Origin: Acidobacteriota bacterium
GTDB lineage: Bacteria > Acidobacteriota > Terriglobia > Bryobacterales > Bryobacteraceae
NCBI GenBank assembly: GCA_003223115.1
Contig: QHXW01000028.1
Span: 1 to 64,000 of the forward strand
Direction: 5' to 3'
DNA length: 64,000 nucleotides
The notes beneath the pieces were generated by a model. It did no database searches. It worked only from the letters and a program-made list of their open reading frames with translations, and was not told where the DNA came from. Both the position numbers and the translations under genes were made by a program. Shown piece after piece: positions 17,160 to 25,178 of the stretch (the first letter of the stretch is position 1; every line of letters starts with the position of its first letter).

Positions 17160-17769
17160 ACGCTTGGCTCTCTTGGCTAGTATAGTCGCGCTGGTGGGGG
17201 CGAACAAGGCGCAGCCGGCCGAAAAGGAACACGCCAAGTTCGCAATGGGCCCGGCGGAGGGTTTTCCGTCGCACCAAACTAGCCAAAAAGTGACTATCGG
17301 CGCGGCCCCTTACGATACGGCGGATACGGCCCTCACGGCCTTCGGCAAGCTTAATCCATATCAGCACGGCATTCTGCCGGTGCTGGTGGTGATTCAAAAT
17401 AGTACCGGGCAGGCCATCCGGGTGGACCGGATTCGGGTCGATTATATCGCGCCCGACGGCAGCCATATCGACGCTACACCGCCGCAAGATGTTCGGTATC
17501 TGAACGGCACCAACCGGCCCAACGTAATCACTGGACCGCTGCCTACCAAGGGACCGAAGATCGGGCGTCATAAGAATCCGCTGGATGCCTGGGAGATTGA
17601 AGGGCGTGCGTTTTCGGCGAAGATGATACCCCCCGGAGAAAGCGCCGGCGGATTTTTCTACTTTCAGACCGGCCACCATTCGGGCGCGCGCCTCTACGTG
17701 ACAGGGATACAGGAAGCTTCAACCGGGCGGGACCTGCTGTACTTCGAATTCCCTCTGAGAACCAAGTAG
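17143..17769 (+). CDS. Exported protein of unknown function
   Basis: 208 residues with a signal peptide ([18 protein letters not shown], cleavage near AQPA) and a mature domain rich in beta-strand pattern. No family is recognised. Conserved-looking features are the NPYQHGILPVLVVIQN and VDRIRVDYIAPDG segments, reminiscent of immunoglobulin-like exported proteins. It is divergent from kdtA-lpxK and followed by an AT-rich gap. The start at 17143 is needed for the signal peptide. Confidence 0.65.
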   Translation: MPFVFKRLALLASIVALVGANKAQPAEKEHAKFAMGPAEGFPSHQTSQKVTIGAAPYDTADTALTAFGKLNPYQHGILPVLVVIQNSTGQAIRVDRIRVDYIAPDGSHIDATPPQDVRYLNGTNRPNVITGPLPTKGPKIGRHKNPLDAWEIEGRAFSAKMIPPGESAGGFFYFQTGHHSGARLYVTGIQEASTGRDLLYFEFPLRTK

Positions 17770-18094
17770 GTAGCCGGCGGGTATTCGTCCGGCATCAGGG
17801 GCGGCTGGCGTTACGCGCACGTATCCCGCGGTAACACGGCCGCGTAACCATTCCGGCTATTGAACCAAAATTAGTAAAAATCGGGCCTCAGAAGAGCAGA
17901 CTGTTATCGTTGGATATTGTTTTCGCACGCACGCCTTAACCTTGGTCAGCCCCCCGCGCTATATCTTTGGAAATTAGACACTAATTAACCAATATCTTTT
18001 AACGCCTTTCCAAAAAAATCGCCAGAAAAAGGCTTTAATTACAGATGGTTTTTAATATAATGAAAACCGCGAGACCTAAGGGAAAGGCTACATA
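17770..18094. other. AT-rich intergenic region without a gene
   Basis: 325 bp with clearly lower GC than its surroundings, especially 17860-18060. It contains a small inverted element around TTAGACACTAATTAA (about 17974-17988) and likely holds the promoter of the gene at 18095. No ORF, RNA gene or convincing riboswitch was recognised. Confidence 0.5.
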
Positions 18095-20686
18095 GTGCGC
18101 TGTCAATATTGCGGAAAAAATCTGTGGCCTCTAAGAGGATTGTTCGACGAGGACTTCTGCAGCCGCGACCATCGGCAGCGTTACCACGAACGCGTCCGCA
18201 AAGCTCTCGAGCACATGCCCACGGTTGAACCCACGGCTCGGCCTTCGGCTGTAGCGGGTTTCCGGTTCGAAAAACCGGCGTTGCAGGAAAATCCAACAAA
18301 GTCACGCGGCCCTGTCGAGGTCATTAAGCAGCGCCCCACGCCCAGTTTGCCGGATTTTGCTCCGGCCGCGGCGAGCCCGGAACTCCGCCCCGCCCCGTTC
18401 TCCTTTGCGTCACCAGATGCGGCGCGCGGCGCTACGGCGCACCAGAAATTCGAAGTCACTGCAGGAGCCTTTGCGCAAAACATCGTCACCATCGACCGCC
18501 TGCGCGACCGTGTGGGGTTTGCGCAGCGAAAAGCCATCGCACCGCTGGTGGATTCTCCCGCCCCCGTGCTTTTGCGGCCCGGTGACTATCGCGCACAGGT
18601 GACGCGGAGCGGTCGCATCGCTCTCGAGGCGTTCGAGGAGCTCACCCACGTCTACCTGCACGAGCCCGAACTGAGGATGGAGAGCGGGTTCCCGGTAGGC
18701 GACAGTTTTGCGGAGCAGTTGAAACCCATCGCCGGCAGCATCACCAAGCCGGTATCCGAGACCAGACTCGCCGGCGCCGCACACATTGAGTACTTCCCCG
18801 GGCCGCCTATCTCCGCTGTCGCGATTCAAGCCAGCGCGAACCCCGAAGATATGCTTCCGGAGATGGCCTTCCAGGTCGGTCAGCACATCTGGCTCGAAGA
18901 TCCGATGACCTGGCGCTTCTCAGTGAATCTGGGGTCGGAGCACAACGTCGAAGCATCGCTGCGCGTCTCCGCGCAGCCGGCCCCGCTGGCGCAGACCATC
19001 AATGCATTCCCGGCACGCGCCACGAGCGCCGAGCCGGTGGCCTGGCAGTTCGGACCGGTCAATGCCGGCCGCAGCGTGCTCCAGCATTCTGGTATGCCGC
19101 GGTCCACGAGCGCCGCTGTCCTTGAATTTCCTGCGGCGCGGGCACGCTCCGCCCAGCCGCAGTTCGGATCCACCGCTCTATTCACCGTCGACAACTTCGC
19201 GCTCTACGTGCCAGAACTCTCGGCGGAGTGCGACACACTGCTCGAAGCCACCGAGGCGGCCGAAATCGCGCCAGCCGAAGCCAAGGCATTCGGCTCCGAA
19301 AGCAAGAATGGCGAGGCGTTTTTGCCTCGCGCCGCCGGCTGGGTCCCGATGGAAGCGCGTGCGGCAGCGCCGGCTTCCTCGATCCCTCTGCACAACGGCA
19401 ACGCCACCCCGAACAACCGCGCGGCTTCTCTCAACCTGCCGGATCGCGCCGTGCGGCTGATCAACGGCCCGTCCTTCTTCGCGGCCGAACCGCTGATCGC
19501 CAACTCGGCAGCGTGCCCCGTGATGTCGAGAACGGCGGAGTTCTCAAGCTCGCTCAACCTGCCGGCCTGCGCGACCTTCGAGTCCGATCTGAGCTTCCGG
19601 CCCATGGCTTCGCAGCCGCTGCTGCCTGCCCAGTCCTCGATCGAGTCCGCCGCGGCCACAGATCGCGCGCAGGCGGTCGTCACTACCGAGATTCGCATTC
19701 CGGATTTGCAGGCTCAGACCGCCGGCTTTGCTCAGGCCTTGCTGAAGCAGATGGAATTCCGGGTGATGGATACCGGCGACCGGCTGCCGCATCGCTTCGA
19801 TGTAATGGATCCGAAGTTGGCGCTGCATCTTCCCGAGATGCACTACGAAGAGTACCCGCTGGCGCTCAAGATCTCGGTGCCTGAGCCTCGCATGGTGACC
19901 GTGTTCGAGACCGCGACTGTTGACCCGCAGGGCAAGGTGCTTCCCATCACTCAGAGCCGGACCAAGCGATTTGCGGTTCCGAGCTATTTGAAGGGCATGG
20001 CCGCGGGCATCATGCTGGCATCGTTCCTGTGGTTCGGCAGTTCCAGCATGAAGTCCGATGGAATCACGCTGCGTCCGGGCGACCTGATCCGCATGACCAT
20101 CCAGCGGCGAGCGGTTTACGAGGTTGGCGACAACTTCCACGCCGGGCTTGCGAGCTGGGATGGCGGCAAAGGCCTCTCAAAGAGTTGGGTCTACGATCGC
20201 GAAGGTTACGTTCGGCCAGGCCGGATGGCGCTCTACAAGCCTTCCATGGACATGAAGGATTACAAGCTGGAATTCCTCACGCAGATCGAACGCAAGAGCG
20301 TGGGTTGGGTCTTCCGCGCTGTGGATGAGCAGAATTATTACGCCATGAAGCTGGCCGTTACCGAGCCCGGGCCGCGGCCCATCGTCGCGCTGGTTCGATA
20401 CCAGGTAGTAGACGGCAAGAGAGAATCTCGCGGTGAGACTCCGCTGCAAGTCATGATGCACAACAACCGGCCCTATCGCGTGCAAGTGGATGTGAAGGGC
20501 AATCACTTCCTGACCTCGATTGAAGGTCAGCTGGTCGATTCGTGGAGCGACGATCGCTTCAAAACGGGCGGTGTCGGCTTCTTCACGGAAAGCAGTGAGA
20601 AGGCGCGGTTGTACTGGATGAAGGTCACCAAGAACAGCGACTTGTTGGGCAAGCTCTGTTCGATTCTGGTGCCGAAGGAGTCGTAG
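18095..20686 (+). CDS. Zinc-finger, single-TM protein with C-terminal laminin-G-like domain
   Basis: 863 residues. The N-terminus forms a small zinc site (CQYCGKNL and FCSRDHRQRYHE). A long Ala/Pro-rich, low-complexity middle (about 50-615) lacks known domains. One transmembrane helix (about 630-650, GMAAGIMLASFLWFG) is followed by a C-terminal jelly-roll domain (about 670-850) like LamG or DUF1080 carbohydrate-binding folds. The cytoplasmic zinc end and presumably periplasmic domain suggest a signalling or scaffolding protein; that is inference. The start is GTG 18095, which places the CxxC at the very N-terminus. A TPR gene follows 54 bp later, probably in one operon. Confidence 0.72.
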   Translation: MRCQYCGKNLWPLRGLFDEDFCSRDHRQRYHERVRKALEHMPTVEPTARPSAVAGFRFEKPALQENPTKSRGPVEVIKQRPTPSLPDFAPAAASPELRPAPFSFASPDAARGATAHQKFEVTAGAFAQNIVTIDRLRDRVGFAQRKAIAPLVDSPAPVLLRPGDYRAQVTRSGRIALEAFEELTHVYLHEPELRMESGFPVGDSFAEQLKPIAGSITKPVSETRLAGAAHIEYFPGPPISAVAIQASANPEDMLPEMAFQVGQHIWLEDPMTWRFSVNLGSEHNVEASLRVSAQPAPLAQTINAFPARATSAEPVAWQFGPVNAGRSVLQHSGMPRSTSAAVLEFPAARARSAQPQFGSTALFTVDNFALYVPELSAECDTLLEATEAAEIAPAEAKAFGSESKNGEAFLPRAAGWVPMEARAAAPASSIPLHNGNATPNNRAASLNLPDRAVRLINGPSFFAAEPLIANSAACPVMSRTAEFSSSLNLPACATFESDLSFRPMASQPLLPAQSSIESAAATDRAQAVVTTEIRIPDLQAQTAGFAQALLKQMEFRVMDTGDRLPHRFDVMDPKLALHLPEMHYEEYPLALKISVPEPRMVTVFETATVDPQGKVLPITQSRTKRFAVPSYLKGMAAGIMLASFLWFGSSSMKSDGITLRPGDLIRMTIQRRAVYEVGDNFHAGLASWDGGKGLSKSWVYDREGYVRPGRMALYKPSMDMKDYKLEFLTQIERKSVGWVFRAVDEQNYYAMKLAVTEPGPRPIVALVRYQVVDGKRESRGETPLQVMMHNNRPYRVQVDVKGNHFLTSIEGQLVDSWSDDRFKTGGVGFFTESSEKARLYWMKVTKNSDLLGKLCSILVPKES

Positions 20687-20740
20687 AGGGCGCGCGGAAC
20701 GCTAGCTCCGCGTCGCTAAGAGAAACGAGAGGGAAGTTCA

Positions 20741-22432
20741 ATGAGCTCAGTGAATCGGAACCCGGTGGAAATCGGATCCGCCCGCCTTGCCGTGGTCGGT
20801 AAAACCGGCGCGGGGAAACCTAACGGTTCAAAAACAGCGAATGGATCGGACGCGGACGATAAAGGAAACCGTTCGCGGTCTCTGGCCACAGCAGTCTCTC
20901 TGCACCTCGAAGGAAAAGCAGAAGAAGCGTTGCGCGAGTTGCGCAAGGCGGTGGAGCGCGGGGAAAGCAAGCCGGCCCTGTACTCCGCCATGGGCCACAT
21001 TCTGTACGAGCTGCAACGGTATCAGGAAGCGGTAGAAGCTTATTCCAAGCTGGTTGAAGTCGAGCCGCACCATCGCACCGGTTATTTCAAGCTGGCGGTC
21101 TGCCTGGAGAAGCTGGGCCGCTGGTACGAAGCTGCCGCAAACTTCCGTAAAGCGCTGCAAATCTCTCCTGGAAACTCCGAAGCACAGCTCGGTCTTGGCA
21201 TCTGCCTGCTACATTTGGAAAATTCCGAGCAGGCGCTTGAAGCCTTCGATCGACATCTGAGCCAGGATCCGGACTGTCAAGAAGTTCTGTTCGGCAAAGC
21301 CGTGGCGCTGCAGCAGGCTGGCCGCATGGACGAAGCGGCCGAAATTTATCTGAACCTGCTGGGCCGCAACCCGCGTTCGGAAGAGACGCTTGCCAACCTG
21401 GTGGCGCTCGAGATCGCGCGCAAGGATTACGACGCCGTTCGCGACTACTCCGAAAAGCTGCTGGCTCTTCGCCCGCATTCTCAAGCCGCGCTGGCTGGTT
21501 TGGCGAGCTCAGCGTTTGCCGCGGCCGATTACCAAGCCGCATCCAAATTCTGCGCCAAGCTGGTGGACCTGGTTCCGGACAGCTTCGAGAACTGGTTCAA
21601 CCTGGGTGTCGCTTATCAGAAGACGAGCAATTATCAGGACGCCACGCAGTCTTACCTGAAGGCTACCGAAATCCGTCCGGAATCGGCTCAGGCACACTTG
21701 AACCTGGGCGTGACTTTCCAGGAGACTGGAAATCTGGACCGTGCTCGCGCCGCCTACGAGCGCGCCATGAAGCTGGATGCGACCCTGCCGGCGGTGCTGT
21801 GGAACCTGGCGCTGGTGCTCGAACAGCAAGGCAACGCCGAGGAAGCCGAGAGACTCTACTCCCAAATCCCCGAAAAAGATGCCGAGTGGGATGACGCGCA
21901 ATTCCGTCTGGGCTATCTGCGCCTACAGCGTGGGGACTACCGCGGCAGTATCGACGCCTTCAGCGCCTGCCTCAGCAAGCGGCATGACTGGCCCGAAGCC
22001 CGCCTCAATGCCGGTATCGCATATTGGAAGATGGAGGACGCCAAATCCGCGCGCAAGGCCTTCGAAGATGTCCTCTCGCTGCGGCCTGAGTCGGTCGATG
22101 CTTTGCGGGGTCTGGCCGCTCTGTCGCTGGCCAGCCAGGATTACGATCAGGCGTTCACGCTGCACAAGAAGCTCCTGGAGTTGGGCGAGAAGAGTCCGGA
22201 ACTCTACTACAACGCCGGGTTGATCGCGCAGAAGCGCGGCGAACTGCAGGACGCCGCTAAGTACTACGAGCAGGCGCTGTCACAGCAGCCGCAATTCGCC
22301 GAAGCCCTGCTGAACCTGGGCCATGTCCGCAAGTCACTGGGGCAGGAGGAAGAGGCCCGCGTCTGCTGGCGCAAGGCCGTGGAAGCGAAGCCCGAGCTGG
22401 CCGAGACCTATTTCGAGCCAGCGAGCCAATAA
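20741..22432 (+). CDS. Tetratricopeptide-repeat protein
   Basis: 563 residues made largely of TPR units (about 12-14) from residue 45 to the end, with typical W/LG/Y/A/F/A/P positions. No signal peptide or transmembrane segment is seen, so it is probably a cytoplasmic scaffold. The first 45 residues are polar and disordered-looking. The ATG at 20741 has GAGGGA upstream. It likely forms an operon with the preceding zinc-finger/TM protein. A 44-bp piece of its coding sequence is repeated at 23867-23910. Confidence 0.85.
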   Translation: MSSVNRNPVEIGSARLAVVGKTGAGKPNGSKTANGSDADDKGNRSRSLATAVSLHLEGKAEEALRELRKAVERGESKPALYSAMGHILYELQRYQEAVEAYSKLVEVEPHHRTGYFKLAVCLEKLGRWYEAAANFRKALQISPGNSEAQLGLGICLLHLENSEQALEAFDRHLSQDPDCQEVLFGKAVALQQAGRMDEAAEIYLNLLGRNPRSEETLANLVALEIARKDYDAVRDYSEKLLALRPHSQAALAGLASSAFAAADYQAASKFCAKLVDLVPDSFENWFNLGVAYQKTSNYQDATQSYLKATEIRPESAQAHLNLGVTFQETGNLDRARAAYERAMKLDATLPAVLWNLALVLEQQGNAEEAERLYSQIPEKDAEWDDAQFRLGYLRLQRGDYRGSIDAFSACLSKRHDWPEARLNAGIAYWKMEDAKSARKAFEDVLSLRPESVDALRGLAALSLASQDYDQAFTLHKKLLELGEKSPELYYNAGLIAQKRGELQDAAKYYEQALSQQPQFAEALLNLGHVRKSLGQEEEARVCWRKAVEAKPELAETYFEPASQ

Positions 22433-22452
22433 GGCCGGCTGTCCACTTTATG

Positions 22453-22496
22453 GCAGGGCGCTCCGCATTTGGGAGTCGCTCTGCTCACCTGTTTTT
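22453..22496 (+). terminator. Likely rho-independent terminator after the TPR gene
   Basis: GCAGGGCGCTCC and GGGAGTCGCTCTGC pair into a long stem with one mismatch and one bulge around a short GCATTT loop (22453-22484). A run of five T follows at 22492-22496. It begins 20 bp after the TPR stop. Confidence 0.5.
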
Positions 22497-22688
22497 GCAT
22501 CCGTAATATCGCTATGCGATTCGCCTCTCGCAACGCCGAGACGCCGAACAGTCCGTGCCACGTTTCTATAATGGTGCATGCGCCAGCGCGCGCTGAGTGA
22601 CTTCGTGGACGTGAAGTGTAAATGCCTCGCTCACCTGTGCCTTTGGTACTCGCTGCCAATACGACGAATACTGCTTTCGACGGGTCTC

Positions 22689-23018
22689 TCATATGACTAC
22701 GACGCTGGACTGATGAAGCAGGTCTTTTACATTACAACCTGCTCTCCAACGCTGCCAAGTATACACGCCGCGCAACCCAGCCGTGATTCACATCGGGCAG
22801 ATGTCAGTAGAAGGTCAGCCGGTGAACTTCGTACGGGACAACGGCGTGGGCTTCAATATGAGTATGCCCCCAAGTTGTTTGGCGTCTTTCAGCGTCTTCA
22901 CCGCAAGGAAGACTTCGAAGTTACTGGCGTGGGACTGGCCACCGTGTAACGAATCATTCACAAGCACGGTGGGCGCATCTGGGCTGAAGCGGAGATAGAT
23001 AAAGGTGCGACACAGTAA
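22689..23018 (+). pseudogene. Remnant of a histidine-kinase ATPase domain
   Basis: Pieces in several frames spell the ATP-binding half of a sensor kinase: the N-box region (LMKQVFY, NLLSNAAKYT), the G1 box (VRDNGVGF), KLFGVFQRLHRKEDFE, G2 (TGVGLATV) and IIHKHGGRIWAEAEIDKGAT. Frameshifts separate them, and the codon after GLATV is TAA where family members usually have CAG/CAA. The 5' sensor part is missing. The arrangement, with a small CheY-like protein behind it, matches phytochrome-type kinase/regulator pairs. Confidence 0.72.
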
Positions 23019-23465
23019 ATCATGAAGAGATAGAGATTCTGCTGGTTGAGGACGATCCGCTCGACTTGGAAATGACACTGCGCTCGCTCCCGAGCAATCA
23101 CGTGAACAATCGAATTGAGGTGGCTCGTGACGACGAGGAGGCCCTGGATTTTCTCTTCTGCCGGGGAGCCTACAGCAGCCGATCGCCACAACAGCAGCCA
23201 AAGCTGGTCTTGTTGGATTTGAAATTACCCAAGATCGACGGATTGGAAGTCCTCCGTGAGATGAGAGCCACGCCGCAGACCCGCGCCATTCCAGTAGTCG
23301 TATTAACGTCGTCTGCGGAACAGAAGGATATTGTCGAGACTGATTAAGCTTGGAGTTAACAGCTACATCCAGAAGCCCGTGGATTCCGCACAGTTCCTGC
23401 AGACCGTTAAGACCGCGGGGTACTACTGGGTGGTGGTGAACCGGACATCGCCTGTTCGGGCTTGA
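23015..23465 (+). pseudogene. Frameshifted single-domain response regulator
   Basis: A CheY/Rcp1-like receiver: ILLVEDDPLDLEMTL, phospho-acceptor LLDLKLP, VVVLTSSAEQKDI, then after a one-base frameshift near 23340 KLGVNSYIQKPV with the conserved lysine, ending GYYWVVVNR. A normal start is also missing: the codon before NHEEIEILL is GTA, perhaps a mutated GTG. It lies directly behind the kinase remnant. Both are decayed. Confidence 0.72.
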
Positions 23466-23562
23466 GGCAGGACGCACGCAAGTTGCTTCACAGAGGAAGA
23501 GTGGCGCGCTAGAAGCTAGCACGTCGACAATTGGGCCCTTTGTGCGTCGATGGTAGCGGCTT

Positions 23563-23796
23563 TTAGTGTCTGGTGCCCCAAACAACCTCCTGGCCCAGCT
23601 CCGCAACAATGAGCTGATCATTCGAAGCCAGCAACGCCGCGAATTGATCCCGCAGTTCAACAGCGTTTTTTTCGCTCTGAAGCACCCAATGAGAAGCCAT
23701 GATTCGCGTAGCACCTGCGCTCGTGAGTGCATTGACCAAATCCAGGTGTTCCAGTCCGGGGGCATACAGGACGTAGCTGATAAGCCATTTCCTCAT
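23563..23796 (-). pseudogene. Possible CHAT-type C-terminal remnant
   Basis: A 77-codon frame whose middle (LDLVNALTSAGATRIMASHW) resembles the late part of CHAT/caspase-like domains, where an alanine/glycine turn precedes a SxW motif. No catalytic His-Cys region is present and no start-to-end protein is visible. It may be a chance frame in a decayed region. Confidence 0.3.
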
Positions 23797-23866
23797 ACGG
23801 AGCCGACTCTAACAAACCTGTGGTGACGGCAAAACGGCATGAGGGGCAATGAGAGGCGAGCGCAGC

Positions 23867-23910
23867 CCGGAACTCTACTACAACGCCGGGCTGATCGCGC
23901 AGAAGCGCGG
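23867..23910 (+). repeat. 44-bp duplicate of an internal piece of the TPR gene
   Basis: Matches 22196-22239 inside the TPR gene with one mismatch. It encodes PELYYNAGLIAQKRG there, but here it is embedded in non-coding debris. It marks a partial duplication or the relic of a second TPR gene. Confidence 0.8.
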
Positions 23911-23935
23911 GCGAACTGGCTCAACCCGATTTGAT

Positions 23936-25168
23936 TTATTCGCAGCCGATTTCGGCCAGCATTTTCTGTGAGCAACGCAGAGCGGCGGCGTACTCTTCGT
24001 TCAGCACGCGGCGCAGGCTGCCGGTTTCGTCAGGCACCAGATCCCAAAGGCCGCTATTGTGCCAGTGAGTCGAATCCCCCCAGTCATAGCGGTCGAGAAT
24101 GGGATAGATGCAGATGCCCTCGATAGGCGTCCCATGCCGCCGCGCCTGGTAGACCTCCCAGGCGATCTCGCGGATCCAGCGCGGGCGCCCAATACCGAAG
24201 TGGCTGGTCTCGGCAACGAAAATAGGCCGCTCGTAGCGCTTAGAGACCCCGTCCAGCAGCTTATAGAATGGCACCCAGCGGTCGTCCAGGGGATTGTCTT
24301 CCCATCGCAGCCGCACATCGGGATGCTCCCACTGATTGGAGTGATAGTAATTGACGCCGATGATGTCCAGGTATTTGGGGTTGCCGCCCAGCTCGGGACG
24401 GACCTTGCCGGAGATCATGTCCCACGATTCCCACTGGCTGGCATCCTGCGTGGCCGCTGCTCTTTCTAGATCCGGCCGGTTGCGCGGAGGTACGACGTGG
24501 ATGATGGGCTCGGCGAACACAAAGCGAGCGCGCGGATCGACCGAACGGACGGCCTCGATGCAGGCAATGGAGGCACGCACGAGCTGGCACTTGATCTCGT
24601 CGTCACGGCCGTGCGCATGCGGAAAGACTATTTCGCGCGATGCGGCCCAGGTGAGGAACGAAATCTCGTTAATCGGTGTGTAAATTGGGATCCGCTCGGT
24701 GTTCTCGCGAACGACGCGCGCTACCGCAGCGGAAAACTGCCTGAAGCGGTTGACGAATTCGTGTGAGAACAGGTCGATGTCGTCGGGCCACCCATAGTGG
24801 CAGACATCCCACAGCACCTGAATGCCTTCGCGCTCGGCAGCCTGCAGCATGGGGAGAAACGACGAGAAATCGTACTTACCGCACCCGCGGTCGATCAGAT
24901 GCCAGCGCAACCCATCGCGGGCTGAACGGATGCCCATCTCACGCAGCAGCGCGTAATCGTGAGCGGCCTGGCGGTCGTGCTGGACCCCGGCGATCATATC
25001 CAGCCGCTTACCCGCTGGATTGATGTGCGATGCCGACTCAAAGCCGGCGAGCCAGAATGTTTGAAAAAGCTGCGGGGGTTTCAGGTACTCGAAAATGCCC
25101 GCCGCCAAACGGATCGGGCTCGCAGGTGGTTCCTGAGGAGCTGCCGGTGGATTCGAATTCTCTGTCAC
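23936..25168 (-). CDS. Clan GH-A glycoside hydrolase (beta-glucosidase-like)
   Basis: 410 residues with a TIM-barrel glycosidase pattern. TPINEIS carries the likely acid/base glutamate and FVAETSH the likely nucleophile. Other barrel strands are seen as WDVCHYGWPDD and IIGVNYYHSNQW. The mix of GH1-like (NE) and GH5-like features makes the exact family uncertain. No signal peptide, so probably cytoplasmic. It starts at GTG 25168, 10 bp after the stop of the GH2 gene, and probably acts on a related glycoside in the same pathway. Confidence 0.75.
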   Translation of the reverse strand: MTENSNPPAAPQEPPASPIRLAAGIFEYLKPPQLFQTFWLAGFESASHINPAGKRLDMIAGVQHDRQAAHDYALLREMGIRSARDGLRWHLIDRGCGKYDFSSFLPMLQAAEREGIQVLWDVCHYGWPDDIDLFSHEFVNRFRQFSAAVARVVRENTERIPIYTPINEISFLTWAASREIVFPHAHGRDDEIKCQLVRASIACIEAVRSVDPRARFVFAEPIIHVVPPRNRPDLERAAATQDASQWESWDMISGKVRPELGGNPKYLDIIGVNYYHSNQWEHPDVRLRWEDNPLDDRWVPFYKLLDGVSKRYERPIFVAETSHFGIGRPRWIREIAWEVYQARRHGTPIEGICIYPILDRYDWGDSTHWHNSGLWDLVPDETGSLRRVLNEEYAAALRCSQKMLAEIGCE

Positions 25169-25178
25169 GTGTGCGAGA

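Noticed and set aside
17880-18094. Cyclic di-GMP riboswitch in the AT-rich gap
   Set aside because: No conserved GEMM core or tetraloop-receptor pair could be placed.
20693-20711. Hairpin CGCGGA/TCCGCG after the zinc-finger/TM gene
   Set aside because: No T run follows, so it is not called as a terminator.
20790-20830. P-loop-like GKTGAGK in the TPR protein N-terminus
   Set aside because: It is in a short disordered leader without any NTPase fold; chance match.
22815-23765. 316-codon open frame on the minus strand
   Set aside because: It is the shadow of the decayed kinase and regulator on the plus strand; the protein has no domain pattern.
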